Below, one piece after another: positions 28,074 through 37,027 of a stretch of 64,000 bases of DNA. The notes beneath the pieces were generated by a model that saw nothing but the letters and a program-made list of their open reading frames with translations, had not been told where the DNA came from and did no database searches. The position numbers and the translations under genes were made by a program. The stretch spans positions 62,001-126,000 of the forward strand of contig SAQL01000017.1 of the NCBI GenBank assembly GCA_004020645.1, given 5' to 3'. Numbering within the stretch: the stretch's first letter is position 1; each line of letters starts with the position of its first letter. The DNA comes from Mesorhizobium sp. Its GTDB lineage: Bacteria > Pseudomonadota > Alphaproteobacteria > Rhizobiales > Rhizobiaceae.

Positions 28074-30095
28074 TCACACCGCAATCCTTGGCCTGCCCGA
28101 CGCCACCGCCACCACATGCGCCTCGATGAACATGCGCTGGCCCTCGACGGTCGAGACGCGGAACTCGCTGGCGACCTCGATCTCGGCGCTGTCGGTGCCG
28201 GCGTCCCTCGCCCGTCCGGCGGCAATGGCACGGACATCGGTTTCCGCCGCCGCGATCGCCGCCGCCTCGTCGACAAAGTCGCGCACGGTTTCGCCCGAGG
28301 CGACTCGAAACAGCCCTTCCATGGGCTGGCTGACCCGCGCCTCCGCCGAAACCCTGACCTGACCGACGACGGCGCCGAGCGCATTGGCGACGTCGGTATC
28401 CTCGGGGACCACGCAGCCGTTGCCGACCAGCGGTGGCAGCCCGCCATAATGCAGCGGCGCCGAGGCGCCGAGGCCGATGACCGGGCGGTCGAGCGCGACG
28501 CTGAGGCGGGCGATGCCGGGATGCGCGTCGACGGCGCGCTGGACCAGCGCGTGCGCCACGGTCGCCGCGCCGTCGAGCCCGTCCTCGGCAAAGGCGGTTT
28601 CGAGGATGACTTCCGCCGACAGCCGGGTCAGCGTGGTCAGCACCCGTTCCGATATCACCTCCGGCGAGGCGGCGATTGCCTGCCCGCGCCCGTCGCGCTT
28701 GCGGGCGAACAGCTCCGCACCCAGACGGGCCGAGGCGGCGTCCCAGTTGGCCTGCTTGCCCAGCACATGGGCGGCGTCCGACGGCGTGAAGCCGGCGACA
28801 TGCACCAGCCCGCGCGACACCAGCCGGTTCAAAGTAGCGTTCTGGGCGTTCGAGGTCAAAAGCCGGTCGACGGCGAGCGGCACAGCGCCGATCAGCTCAT
28901 AGAGTTTTGCTTCGGCGCCGGTCAGGCCGGCGGCGAGCCGCTCCGGCACGCCGGTTCTGACCGCCAGGCGGCCATCCATGCGGCCGGGGTTGGGCGCCCG
29001 GATTTGGCGTTCCAGTTCGACAGTCACCGCCTCGCCATGCATCATGCCGGCCAGCGCCAGCGGCACCAGGCGGCGCGGCCCGAGCAGGATTCTTGGGTTG
29101 AGCGCGCTGTCCTCCAGCGTCACTTCGGAATCGCCGCCGAGGCCGAAAGTGCGCATGGCTACGGCCTCGACCATGGTGCGGAAGCCGCCGACGGTGGCGC
29201 CTTCCGGGTCGAGCCTGGGGCGGCCCCCGTCGAGCACAGCGACGTCGGTGGTGGTGCCGCCGATGTCGGAGACGACAGCATCGTCGAGGCCGGTCATGTG
29301 GCGGGCGCCGACCAGGCTGGCGGCCGGGCCTGAAAGAATCGTCTCGATCGGCCGCTGGCGGGCAAAAGCGGCCGAGACCAAGGCGCCGTCGCCGCGCACC
29401 ACCATCAGCGGGGCGGCAATGCCGCGCGCGGCGAGAAAACCTTCGGTCGCCGCGACCAGCCGGTCGATCATCGAAATCAACCTGGCGTTGAGCAGCGTCG
29501 TTAGCGCCCGGCGCGGGCCGCCGAGCTTGGCCGAAAGCTCGTGGCTGGCGGTGACCGGCAGGCCGGTCTTTTCGCGGATGAGGTCGCGCGCGGCGAGTTC
29601 ATGCGCCGGGTTGCGGGTGGCGAAATAGGCACAGACGGCAAAGCCGGACACCGAAGCGCCCAATTCCGGCAGCGCGGCCTCCAGCTCGGACAGGTCGAGT
29701 TTTGCCGCGTTGCCGTGGACATCATGGCCGCCGGGGCAGAACACCACAGGGTCGGTGCCGAGTGCCGCCTTCAACCCGTCGCGGGCCAGATCGCCTTCGG
29801 AAAAGCCGATCATCACCAGCGCCACGCGGCCGCCCTGGCCTTCGACCAGTGCGTTGGTGGCGAGCGTCGTCGACATCGATACCAGTTTTATCGCTGCAGA
29901 ATCGGTGCCGGCTTTTTGCAACACCGCATCGACCGCGCCAGAAATGCCGACCGCCAGATCGTGGCGGGTGGTCAGCGCCTTGGCCTTGGCCAGCACTTTG
30001 CCGTTAGCGCCGCCGGCTTCCGACCACAGAACGGCATCGGTATAGGTGCCGCCGGTGTCGATGCCGAGGAACAGGGGGGATGGCTTGGCGGTCAT
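28074..30095 (-). CDS. Hydantoinase/oxoprolinase family protein
   Basis: A 673-aa ASKHA-fold protein of the HyuA type: the N-terminal phosphate loop GIDTGGTYTDAVLW, STTLATNALVEGQGG, a second nucleotide motif SDIGGTTTDVAVLDGG and FRTMVEAVAMRTFGLGGDS. Family members hydrolyse hydantoins or 5-oxoproline with ATP, or act in acetone and acetophenone carboxylases, usually with a HyuB partner. No hyuB-like gene is adjacent, so the substrate is open. Start ATG 30095. It is flanked by C-rich hairpin repeats. Confidence 0.9.
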   Translation of the reverse strand: MTAKPSPLFLGIDTGGTYTDAVLWSEAGGANGKVLAKAKALTTRHDLAVGISGAVDAVLQKAGTDSAAIKLVSMSTTLATNALVEGQGGRVALVMIGFSEGDLARDGLKAALGTDPVVFCPGGHDVHGNAAKLDLSELEAALPELGASVSGFAVCAYFATRNPAHELAARDLIREKTGLPVTASHELSAKLGGPRRALTTLLNARLISMIDRLVAATEGFLAARGIAAPLMVVRGDGALVSAAFARQRPIETILSGPAASLVGARHMTGLDDAVVSDIGGTTTDVAVLDGGRPRLDPEGATVGGFRTMVEAVAMRTFGLGGDSEVTLEDSALNPRILLGPRRLVPLALAGMMHGEAVTVELERQIRAPNPGRMDGRLAVRTGVPERLAAGLTGAEAKLYELIGAVPLAVDRLLTSNAQNATLNRLVSRGLVHVAGFTPSDAAHVLGKQANWDAASARLGAELFARKRDGRGQAIAASPEVISERVLTTLTRLSAEVILETAFAEDGLDGAATVAHALVQRAVDAHPGIARLSVALDRPVIGLGASAPLHYGGLPPLVGNGCVVPEDTDVANALGAVVGQVRVSAEARVSQPMEGLFRVASGETVRDFVDEAAAIAAAETDVRAIAAGRARDAGTDSAEIEVASEFRVSTVEGQRMFIEAHVVAVASGRPRIAV

Positions 30096-30194
30096 ATTTT
30101 AGCAGCGGTCCGGGGCGGCGAGGTTTTTGCTGTGAAGCCCTTAGCCGATATGGCCCGGCCGATAAAGCCGCGAGCGCTGGGCCAGGGGCGCGTA

Positions 30195-30217
30195 ATCTCC
30201 CCCCTTGAGGGGGAGAT
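30195..30217. repeat. C-rich hairpin repeat, copy 2
   Basis: Arms ATCTCCCCC (30195-30203) and GGGGGAGAT (30209-30217) with loop CTTGA. The 30218-30321 stretch up to copy 3 contains further short inverted segments such as TGTCGCC/GGCGACA. Confidence 0.75.
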
Positions 30218-30321
30218 GGCCGGCAGGCCAGAGGGGGTCGTCTCACGTGGAGCGCCGGCATCCTCTGTCCGCGATCGAGTCGCGTCAGGACGTACCGCCC
30301 CCCTCTGTCGCCTTTGGCGAC

Positions 30322-30344
30322 ATCTCCCCCTTGAGGGGGGAGAT
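30322..30344. repeat. C-rich hairpin repeat, copy 3
   Basis: Arms ATCTCCCCC (30322-30330) and GGGGGAGAT (30336-30344) with loop TTGAG, placed eight bases before the stop of the small secreted-protein gene, where it could also end its transcript. Confidence 0.75.
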
Positions 30345-30351
30345 TCCCCGC

Positions 30352-30726
30352 TCACGGCACCAAATCGATCTCCTCGGTCTCGCCACCGCTGCAAGTGTAG
30401 CAGCAATCGTCGCATTTTTCGGTGTTGCCGGGGCCGACGCCCCAATAGGTGCCCTCGTCGCCGTCGACCCAGGCGCCATAGCAAATCGATTCACCGTCAT
30501 CGCAGGACAGCGGGATCGACTTGGTCTCGCCGTCGCTGAGATAATAGTCCTGATCGTCGCCCGGCCAGACATAGTCGCGGTCCTGGCTGTAGAGCTCGAC
30601 GCGCATGGCGTTGGGATGGCTGTTCTTGATCGCGAAAGTGACATCGCCTGCATGCGCTGCCGGCGCGAACAATGCGGCAAGACAGAGCGCGACGGCGATG
30701 CGCCGCGCGAAAGCGTAAGACAACAT
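30352..30726 (-). CDS. Small secreted cysteine-rich protein, unknown function
   Basis: A 124-aa protein with a signal peptide ending AAHA-GD. The mature domain is acidic and aromatic (YSQDRDYVWPGDDQDYYLSD) with six cysteines, four of them in the tail segment EKCDDCCYTCSGG; this could be a disulfide-stabilised or metal-binding domain. I do not recognise the family. Start ATG 30726 has GGGGGGAT just upstream; longer in-frame extensions up to 30978 cross an inverted repeat and look non-coding. Confidence 0.7.
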   Translation of the reverse strand: MLSYAFARRIAVALCLAALFAPAAHAGDVTFAIKNSHPNAMRVELYSQDRDYVWPGDDQDYYLSDGETKSIPLSCDDGESICYGAWVDGDEGTYWGVGPGNTEKCDDCCYTCSGGETEEIDLVP

Positions 30727-30851
30727 GATGATCCCCCCGGGAATGAAACGGCCTGCCCGGCCGCGAGGGGAACCATGCCATGGCGGCGGGACGGGTGGAA
30801 GGGGTGGCGGCAGTCTTCGCCTGGCGAAAGGCGCGACAGTCCCTTCTCCCC

Positions 30852-30981
30852 CCTTTGTTTGGTCTGGGGACATCGCGCTTCTGTCCTTGAACGGCATCCC
30901 GACCCCCCTCGCGCACAACGCGCAAAACTGTTCGCGATGTCCTTGCACACCTGTTGGCGATGTCCCCAGTCCAAACAAAGG
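30852..30981. repeat. 130-base element bounded by 25-base inverted repeats
   Basis: Left arm 30852-30876 (CCTTTGTTTGG, one variable base, CTGGGGACATCGC) pairs with 30957-30981; 24 of 25 positions match. The 80-base interior includes GCGCACAACGCGC and a second TTCGCGATGTCC copy of the arm end. It is non-coding, upstream of the small secreted-protein gene. The layout resembles a miniature transposable or RIME-like element; no target duplication was identified. Confidence 0.75.
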
Positions 30982-30999
30982 AGGAAGAAGGGGGAGCGC

Positions 31000-31509
31000 C
31001 TACCTCAACACCGCCACATGCGGCGCGAGCCGCCGGATCGCCGCGATTATGTCGGCGCCGGTGATGTCGAGCGAGGAGATCTCCATATGGACGATGTTCT
31101 TGCCGAAGGGCAGCAACAGGCCGAGCGCATTGGCCGGCGCATATCTGATCGCATCGGGAGGCGGCTCGGTCAGTTCGAAGCTGATCATCGCCGCGCCGTT
31201 GCCGGAGGTGAGGTGCGCGCTGCGCACCTTCTCCCAGGGCACCAGCACGTCGCCGCCGCGCCGGTCGCGAAAGCCGCTGGCGTCGAGCACCACCTGGACG
31301 CTGGTGTCGAACGCGCCGCGCGCCAGGAACAGACCAAGCCCCAGGCAGCCAAGCGCCAGCACCACCACCAGGAACAGCCCTTGGCCCGGAGCGCCTGACG
31401 CGAGCCCCTTCAGCGCGAAGAAGCCGAAGATCGCCGCGATCAGGAACGGCCCGAGCGCGGGAAAGATTTTTCCGGTGAGGCTGTTGCGGATTTCGAGCGG
31501 CGCGGGCAT
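31000..31509 (-). CDS. Small membrane protein with PH-like domain (STM3941-like)
   Basis: A 169-aa protein with two membrane segments (LGPFLIAAIFGFFALKG and FLVVVLALGCLGLGLFLA), followed by a soluble domain with VVLDASGFRDRRGGDVLVPWEKV, the usual pattern of bacterial PH-like membrane proteins of the STM3941 type. Function unknown. Start ATG 31509 is 11 bases past the stop of the neighbouring membrane-protein gene, so the two are probably co-transcribed. Confidence 0.75.
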   Translation of the reverse strand: MPAPLEIRNSLTGKIFPALGPFLIAAIFGFFALKGLASGAPGQGLFLVVVLALGCLGLGLFLARGAFDTSVQVVLDASGFRDRRGGDVLVPWEKVRSAHLTSGNGAAMISFELTEPPPDAIRYAPANALGLLLPFGKNIVHMEISSLDITGADIIAAIRRLAPHVAVLR

Positions 31510-31520
31510 GGGCTGCCCGC

Positions 31521-32045
31521 TCACCGTTCGGGTTTGAGCAGGGTCCAGATCCAGCCGATGAATGTGACGACCAGAAACGGATATCCCGCGGCAGGCAAGG
31601 GCGCCGAGGTTGGCAGCAACGGGGTGCCCCAGAGTATCAGGCCTGCCGACACAACGAACAGCACGGCGGCCACCAACGCCGTCAGGCGCATCCACAAAGC
31701 GAAGGTTTTCGGCGCGCTGATCATGACCAGTGCTGCCGCCCAAAGCGAGATGCCGCCGAGATAGGAGGGAACGCTGGCCTCAAGGCCTGCCGCATTGCCT
31801 GATAGCAGCAGACTCTCGCCGGCGACGAAGATCAAAAATCCGGCCGCTACGCAGTCGTTGCCTTGCCGCTGATACTTCATCGTCAGCAGGGCGGCTGACA
31901 CCACGAGTGCGACGCCGTCGATCGTCCAGAGTGTTTCGCGAAGCTCGGCGCTCGCCACGAAGGTGCCGGCAAGGCCCAAGGCGCCACCGATCGCCAGGCC
32001 AATCGCGGCGACGATATCGGAGATGGCAGGGTTGGCGGAACGCAT
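31521..32045 (-). CDS. Multi-pass membrane protein, unknown function
   Basis: A 174-aa protein with about six hydrophobic segments (for example DIVAAIGLAIGGALGLAG, WTIDGVALVVSAALL, GGISLWAAALVMIS and LTALVAAVLFVVSAGLILW). No charged transport motif stands out. Start ATG 32045 is supported by AAGGGGAT upstream; the longer frame to 32402 crosses the end of lepA. First gene of a pair with the PH-like protein. Confidence 0.75.
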   Translation of the reverse strand: MRSANPAISDIVAAIGLAIGGALGLAGTFVASAELRETLWTIDGVALVVSAALLTMKYQRQGNDCVAAGFLIFVAGESLLLSGNAAGLEASVPSYLGGISLWAAALVMISAPKTFALWMRLTALVAAVLFVVSAGLILWGTPLLPTSAPLPAAGYPFLVVTFIGWIWTLLKPER

Positions 32046-32143
32046 TGAGATCCCCTTCCAAGCCCAAGGATACTTCAGGAAAGGGCGTTCTCCAATCGCT
32101 GGTTTTCGTGGCCCCCGGCCCTCATCCTCCGGGCGCTGCCCCC

Positions 32144-33949
32144 TCAATCCCCCATCTTCAGCGCCTGGATAAACGCCTCCTGCGGGATATCCACTTTGCC
32201 AAACTGCCGCATCCGCTTCTTGCCCTCTTTCTGCTTGTCGAGCAGCTTGCGCTTGCGCGAGACGTCGCCGCCGTAGCATTTGGCGGTGACGTCTTTGCGC
32301 AGCGCCGAGATCGTTTCGCGGGCGATGACCTTGCCGCCGATGGCGGCCTGGATCGGTATCTTGAACAGATGGTGCGGGATCAGTTCCTTCAGCTTCTCGC
32401 ACATCAGCCGACCGCGCTTTTCCGCCGCCGTGCGGTGGACCAGCATCGACAGCGCGTCGACCGGCTCCTCATTGACCAGGATCGACATTTTCACCAGGTC
32501 GCCCTCGCGGTAGTCGGTCAGATGATAGTCGAAGGACGCGTAGCCCTTGGAGATCGACTTCAGCCGGTCGTAGAAGTCGAAGACGACCTCGTTGAGCGGC
32601 AGGTCGTAGGTCAGCATGGCGCGCTTGCCGACATAGGACAGATCGGCCTGGATGCCGCGTCGGTCCTGGCAGAGCTTCAGGATGCCGCCGAGATACTCGT
32701 CCGGCGTCAGGATGGTGGCACGGATCCACGGCTCCTCGATGGCCTGGATTTTGACCACGTCGGGCATGTCGGCCGGGTTGTGCAATTCCTTCGTCTTGCC
32801 GTCGTTCAACAGCAGCCGGTAGACGACCGACGGCGCGGTGGCGATCAGGTCGAGGTTGAACTCGCGCTCCAGCCGCTCCTGGATGATTTCGAGGTGCAAA
32901 AGGCCAAGGAAGCCGCAGCGATAGCCGAAGCCGAGTGCGGCGCTGGTTTCCATTTCGTATGAGAAGGAAGCATCGTTGAGGCGCAATTTGCCGACCGCAG
33001 CGCGCAGATCCTCGAAATCGGCGGCGTCGACCGGGAACAGGCCGCAGAACACCACCGGCTGCGCCGGCTTGAAGCCGGGCAGGGCCTGGGCCGTCTGGCG
33101 CTTGTCCTCGGTGATGGTGTCGCCGACGCGGGTATCGGCGACTTCCTTGATCGAGCCGGTGAAGAAGCCGAATTCGCCGGGGCCGAGCTCGTCGACATTG
33201 ATGCGGGCCGGCGTGAAGACGCCGGTGCGCTCGACAAGGTACTTGGCGCCGGTGCCCATCATGCGGATGGTCTGGCCCTTCTTCAGCACGCCGTCGATGA
33301 CGCGGACCAGCACGATGACGCCGAGATAGGCGTCGTACCAGCTGTCGACCAGCATCGCCTTCAGCGGGGCTGTGATGTCGCCCTCGCGCGGCGGCGGCAA
33401 TTCGTTGACGATGGCTTCGAGCACATCGGGAATGCCGAGCCCGGTCTTGGCCGAGATCAGCACGGCGTTGGAGGCGTCGATGCCGATCACCTCCTCGACC
33501 TGCTCGCGGATGCGCTCGGGCTCGGCGGCCGGCAGGTCGACCTTGTTCAGCACCACGACGATCTCATGGTTGTTGTCGATGGCCTGGTAGACATTGGCCA
33601 GCGTCTGCGCCTCGACGCCTTGAGAGGCGTCGACGACCAGCAGCGAGCCCTCACAGGCGGCGAGCGACCGCGACACTTCGTAGGCGAAGTCGACATGGCC
33701 GGGCGTGTCGATCAGGTTGAGGATATAGTCCTCGCCATTGTTGGCGCGGTATTTCAGCCGCACCGTCTGCGCCTTGATGGTGATGCCGCGCTCGCGCTCG
33801 ATGTCCATCGAGTCCAGCACCTGCTCCTTCATGTCGCGCAGCTCCAGCCCGCCGGTCAGCTGGATCAGCCGGTCGGCAAGCGTGGATTTGCCATGGTCAA
33901 TATGGGCGACGATGGAGAAATTGCGAATGTTCTTGATTGGCGTGGTCAT
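32144..33949 (-). CDS. lepA: Elongation factor 4 (LepA)
   Basis: Translational GTPase of 601 aa acting on stalled or mispositioned ribosomes. The G domain shows AHIDHGKST, RGITIKAQTVRL, DTPGHVDF and NKVDLPAA; the C-terminal LepA-specific domain ends KVDIPQEAFIQALKMGD. Start ATG 33949 (MTTPIKNIRNFSIVAHIDHGKST) is the standard start, although no strong ribosome-binding site is visible. Divergent from the TadG-like gene. Confidence 0.98.
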   Translation of the reverse strand: MTTPIKNIRNFSIVAHIDHGKSTLADRLIQLTGGLELRDMKEQVLDSMDIERERGITIKAQTVRLKYRANNGEDYILNLIDTPGHVDFAYEVSRSLAACEGSLLVVDASQGVEAQTLANVYQAIDNNHEIVVVLNKVDLPAAEPERIREQVEEVIGIDASNAVLISAKTGLGIPDVLEAIVNELPPPREGDITAPLKAMLVDSWYDAYLGVIVLVRVIDGVLKKGQTIRMMGTGAKYLVERTGVFTPARINVDELGPGEFGFFTGSIKEVADTRVGDTITEDKRQTAQALPGFKPAQPVVFCGLFPVDAADFEDLRAAVGKLRLNDASFSYEMETSAALGFGYRCGFLGLLHLEIIQERLEREFNLDLIATAPSVVYRLLLNDGKTKELHNPADMPDVVKIQAIEEPWIRATILTPDEYLGGILKLCQDRRGIQADLSYVGKRAMLTYDLPLNEVVFDFYDRLKSISKGYASFDYHLTDYREGDLVKMSILVNEEPVDALSMLVHRTAAEKRGRLMCEKLKELIPHHLFKIPIQAAIGGKVIARETISALRKDVTAKCYGGDVSRKRKLLDKQKEGKKRMRQFGKVDIPQEAFIQALKMGD

Positions 33950-34114
33950 GATGGGGCGGCTTTAGCAGGGGCAGCTTGCCCGGGCAAGCGGCGGCGGGCG
34001 CGGCGCATAAGCCGCCGGCGGGCGCAAAGCCGTTAAACTTTGATCCATCAGAATAGAGCATAGTTCGCGCCCTGCGTGATAGGCCAAGACCTGTCACCGT
34101 TTGGGGGCCAGGCA

Positions 34115-35164
34115 ATGCTTCAATCTGGACGTCATTTTCTCAATTCCGAGAGCGGCTCCCTCGCGCCGATACTCGCCATCGTGCTTATCCCGATGTGTGC
34201 CGCGCTGGGCTTTTCAATCGACTATAACGCGGCCGTTGCGACCAGGGCATCGATGCAGAATGCGCTCGATGCTGCGACCCTGTCGATCACGACGCTGCCA
34301 ACCAGCACGTCATTGGCGGACCGTCAGGTGAAGCTGCAGGAGTCATTTTCGGCCAACAGCGGGCAAGGCACCGCCAAGCTCGACGGCTTCCTCGTCGCCG
34401 CCGACGGCACCGCCAGCATCAACGCTTCGGCCCGCTTTGCCATGCCGGCGAATTTCATGCAGATCGCCCATGTCGAAACGGTGCAGATCGGCGTCGCGTC
34501 GGCGGTGCGCAAGAGGCCGGCGCTGGTGCAGACCACGTTCAAGGTCAACAAGGTATCGGGCCATTGGAACAAGACGATGACGCTCTACGGCACGAAATTC
34601 ACCGAGACGGCGGTCAACCCGTTGATGAAGATCACCTATGTCTACAACAACTTTGGTGATCCGAAAGGCTACGGCACGTCGACAGTGTATACGGTCAATG
34701 GATCGACGACCACGAAGGTCCAGGAACAAAAATGCACGACCAAGACGGTGCTCAACTTCAACAACCTGCCTACCGGGGCGATCACCCAGACGAGCGGCAC
34801 CAAGAAATACCTGACCACCTGCACCAACACCATGTACCCCGCGAACGGCGCCGGCGCGGTGATCGACGTCAGCCTGATGGATGTGCTGTATCTGCAGATG
34901 GATGTGCCATCGGCCCAATTAACCAAGCTCAAGTCGAACGACGCAAACACATCGAACCGATTGTACATCGACGGCGTTGAAGTCGCGAACGGCAAACTGG
35001 TTGACATCTTCACCGCCGTGCCGTGCGGCCAATCCAGCCAGCAGGCCTGGGAGGACGGCGGAAATCCCGTACCGGCTCCGGTGTCGAATGCCGACTTTTT
35101 CTACACCGTGACCGGCAAGTGCGACTTCAATCAGCGGCCGTCGCAAACAGTGCTTACACAATAG
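34115..35164 (+). CDS. TadG-like pilus-assembly/TadE-family protein
   Basis: A 349-aa protein with an N-terminal TadG-type segment: a short lead, E-SGSLAPILAIVLIPMCAALGFS as membrane anchor, then DYNAAVATRASMQNALDAATLS, the classical post-anchor helix. The rest is a beta-rich exported domain with paired cysteines (KCTTKTV, TTCTNTM, PCGQSS, GKCDFN). Such proteins work with Flp pili or float as orphans in rhizobia. No other tad/cpa gene is visible. Start ATG 34115 follows GGGGGCCAGGCA; an ATG at 34076 is less likely. Confidence 0.85.
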   Translation: MLQSGRHFLNSESGSLAPILAIVLIPMCAALGFSIDYNAAVATRASMQNALDAATLSITTLPTSTSLADRQVKLQESFSANSGQGTAKLDGFLVAADGTASINASARFAMPANFMQIAHVETVQIGVASAVRKRPALVQTTFKVNKVSGHWNKTMTLYGTKFTETAVNPLMKITYVYNNFGDPKGYGTSTVYTVNGSTTTKVQEQKCTTKTVLNFNNLPTGAITQTSGTKKYLTTCTNTMYPANGAGAVIDVSLMDVLYLQMDVPSAQLTKLKSNDANTSNRLYIDGVEVANGKLVDIFTAVPCGQSSQQAWEDGGNPVPAPVSNADFFYTVTGKCDFNQRPSQTVLTQ

Positions 35165-35346
35165 GCTGACAGCTGCGGCGGGGGTCTCGGTAAGGGCCGA
35201 CCTGCCACGAAGGAATGCATCCCAGCGCCGCCGAAGGGCGGCGATGCTATTTGTGCTGGTTGATCTGACAGCGGTCAGACTGCTGTGTGAGATCACTTGC
35301 CGGTCGGCGGTGCCATAGACTTTTTGGTCTCGGTCCGCTGTCGATA

Positions 35347-35553
35347 ATGACCACACAGCTATGCAAGGCTTGCATCCTTCCGAACTCACGAAGGACAAAA
35401 CCAATAGCGAGCAAGCTGGTTTGGGGCATTCTCGGTGGGGTGGTGCCAGGCGCCGCGTTCGGCAATTTGGGTGGCAACACCGGGATCTGGATTGCCGTTT
35501 GTATTGCGGCCGGTGCTGTTGCGGCCGGCCTATGGCACTACATGGAAACGTGA
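35347..35553 (+). CDS. Possible small membrane protein
   Basis: A 68-aa frame with a basic N-terminus and two hydrophobic stretches (LVWGILGGVVPGAAFG and GIWIAVCIAAGAVAAGLWHYM). There is no good ribosome-binding site and no recognised family. It is the only plausible gene in the 540-base gap between the TadG-like and DUF1223 genes; the rest of the gap shows nothing I can support. Confidence 0.35.
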   Translation: MTTQLCKACILPNSRRTKPIASKLVWGILGGVVPGAAFGNLGGNTGIWIAVCIAAGAVAAGLWHYMET

Positions 35554-35708
35554 GCGCAGGCGGCCGAAGACGCTGTTGTTCGCGGCATCGCGCCGGCAGC
35601 AAACGAAGGTAAACGATCACGAAGCGGTGATGGCTGTAACGAACCGCACTGCGGCGCCGAAGTGGAGGCATGACGGCGCTTCACGCCCGTCGCAGCGGAG
35701 GACAGCCG

Positions 35709-36434
35709 ATGACTGGATCACAAGCCAAGCGCCGCAGACGCGCGATGCAATCAAGCGCAGGCGCGGTCCTTGTAGGGTTCGCCGCTGCTTTGGCTTCGGC
35801 AACTGGCGCGGCCGGCCAGCCGCTCACCGTGGTCGAGCTGTTCACCAGCCAGGGCTGCTCGTCCTGCCCACCGGCCAACGCCAATCTCATCAAGGTCAAG
35901 GACCAGCCTGATGTGCTGGCGCTCTCCTTCAACGTCACCTACTGGGACTATCTCGGCTGGAAGGACACTTTCGGCAGAGAGGAATTCACCCAGCGCCAGG
36001 TCCGCTACGAGCCGTCGCTCGGCCGTTCGGGTCCGTTCACGCCGCAAGTGGTGGTCAATGGCAATGCCGATGCGGTCGGCGCCCGGCCCGGTGAGATCGA
36101 GCAGCTGATTTCGAGTAGCGGTCGCGTGAAAGGCCCGTCGCTGTCGCTCGACGGCGGCAAAATCGCCATCGGCGCCGGCCCGGTGTCGGGCGGCAAGGCC
36201 GACATCTGGCTGGTGCGCTACCGGCAGGGCGTCATCGAAGTGCCGGTGGCGCGCGGCGAAAACACCGGACGCACGCTGCCGCACGCCAATGTCGTGCATT
36301 CCCTCTCCAGGCTTGGCGCCTGGACCGGCGAGGCCATCGCGCTGCCGCTGCCGGCACCGCCGAGCGGGCTAAGCACCGCGGTGCTGGTGCAGGTGCCGGG
36401 TGGCGGGCCGATCCTGGCCGCCGCAACAAACTAG
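35709..36434 (+). CDS. DUF1223 family thioredoxin-fold secreted protein
   Basis: A 241-aa protein with a twin-basic signal region (KRRRR then SSAGAVLVGFAAALASA). The DUF1223 core begins VVELFTSQGCSSCPPAN, with a thioredoxin-like CSSC at residues 50-53, and includes VTYWDYLGWKDTF and TPQVVVNG. Its periplasmic redox role is unproven. Start ATG 35709 has GGAGG seven bases upstream; the ATG at 35670 has GGAGG only one base away and is poorer. Confidence 0.88.
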   Translation: MTGSQAKRRRRAMQSSAGAVLVGFAAALASATGAAGQPLTVVELFTSQGCSSCPPANANLIKVKDQPDVLALSFNVTYWDYLGWKDTFGREEFTQRQVRYEPSLGRSGPFTPQVVVNGNADAVGARPGEIEQLISSSGRVKGPSLSLDGGKIAIGAGPVSGGKADIWLVRYRQGVIEVPVARGENTGRTLPHANVVHSLSRLGAWTGEAIALPLPAPPSGLSTAVLVQVPGGGPILAAATN

Positions 36435-36445
36435 AATTCAACAAA

Positions 36446-36492
36446 GCATGATCCCGAAAAGTGGAACCCGGTTTTCGGAAAAAAGATCATGC
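36446..36492. repeat. Mosaic intergenic repeat, copy D (module 1 only)
   Basis: GCATGATC (36446-36453) pairs with GATCATGC (36485-36492), with CCGAAAA/TTTTCGG inside. It corresponds to the first palindrome of the elements at 21628 and 49193; the ACAGCG module is absent. Confidence 0.8.
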
Positions 36493-36570
36493 TCAAACAA
36501 ATTGCGCAACGCCGCATGAGCGGCGCCGCATATGCCGGCCGCATCAGCGCGCCACCCAGAGGAGACCACC

Positions 36571-36852
36571 ATGACCAACTTCACCCGCCTGACGCTGCCG
36601 GCCCTTGCCTTCGCGCTTTGCTCGACGGCGCTTTTCGCCGGCGGCATAGCCCACGCCGAGGATGCGATGAAGCCGATGGCCACGGATGCCATGAAGCCCG
36701 CCGATGCCATGGTGACCGACGCGATGAAGCCGGCCGACCCGATGGCCGCCGAAAAGATGAAGGACTGCATGGACAAGGCAGCCATGGAAACCGACGCGAT
36801 GAAGAAGGATGAGGCAACAAAGGCCTGCGACGCCATGGGCATGGCCAAGTAG
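36571..36852 (+). CDS. Pentapeptide MxKDx-type repeat secreted protein
   Basis: A 93-aa protein with a signal peptide (ALCSTALFAGGIAHA-ED), then a mature part built almost only from near-repeats of five to six residues such as DAMKPMAT and DAMKPADAM, ending with two cysteines (DCMDK, ACDAMG). It matches the known MxKDx-repeat family, whose function is unknown. Met-rich proteins of this type may bind metal. Start ATG 36571 is preceded by AGAGGAGA. Confidence 0.85.
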   Translation: MTNFTRLTLPALAFALCSTALFAGGIAHAEDAMKPMATDAMKPADAMVTDAMKPADPMAAEKMKDCMDKAAMETDAMKKDEATKACDAMGMAK

Positions 36853-37027
36853 GTCAGGCAGTCTCTGGCCGTTCCCTGCCCGGGCCGGAGACGGCCCTTG
36901 CGGCCGGCGCAGGGCAAACCTGCGCCGGCGTAATATTCCAATACGCACGGCCCGAAACGCACGGCAATGTGAGACGCCGGCGGACCCAAATGCTCTATAA
37001 TCACAACACCATCATGGGAGATAAGAC

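Noticed and set aside
34919..35671. Minus-strand frame of 250 codons between TadG-like and DUF1223 genes
   Set aside because: Basic, low-complexity composition and antisense to coding sequence at its C-terminal end; no start signal.
36660..36840. Short direct repeats that could suggest an array
   Set aside because: They are the coding repeats of the MxKDx protein (GATGCGATGAAGCC-like units), not CRISPR repeats.
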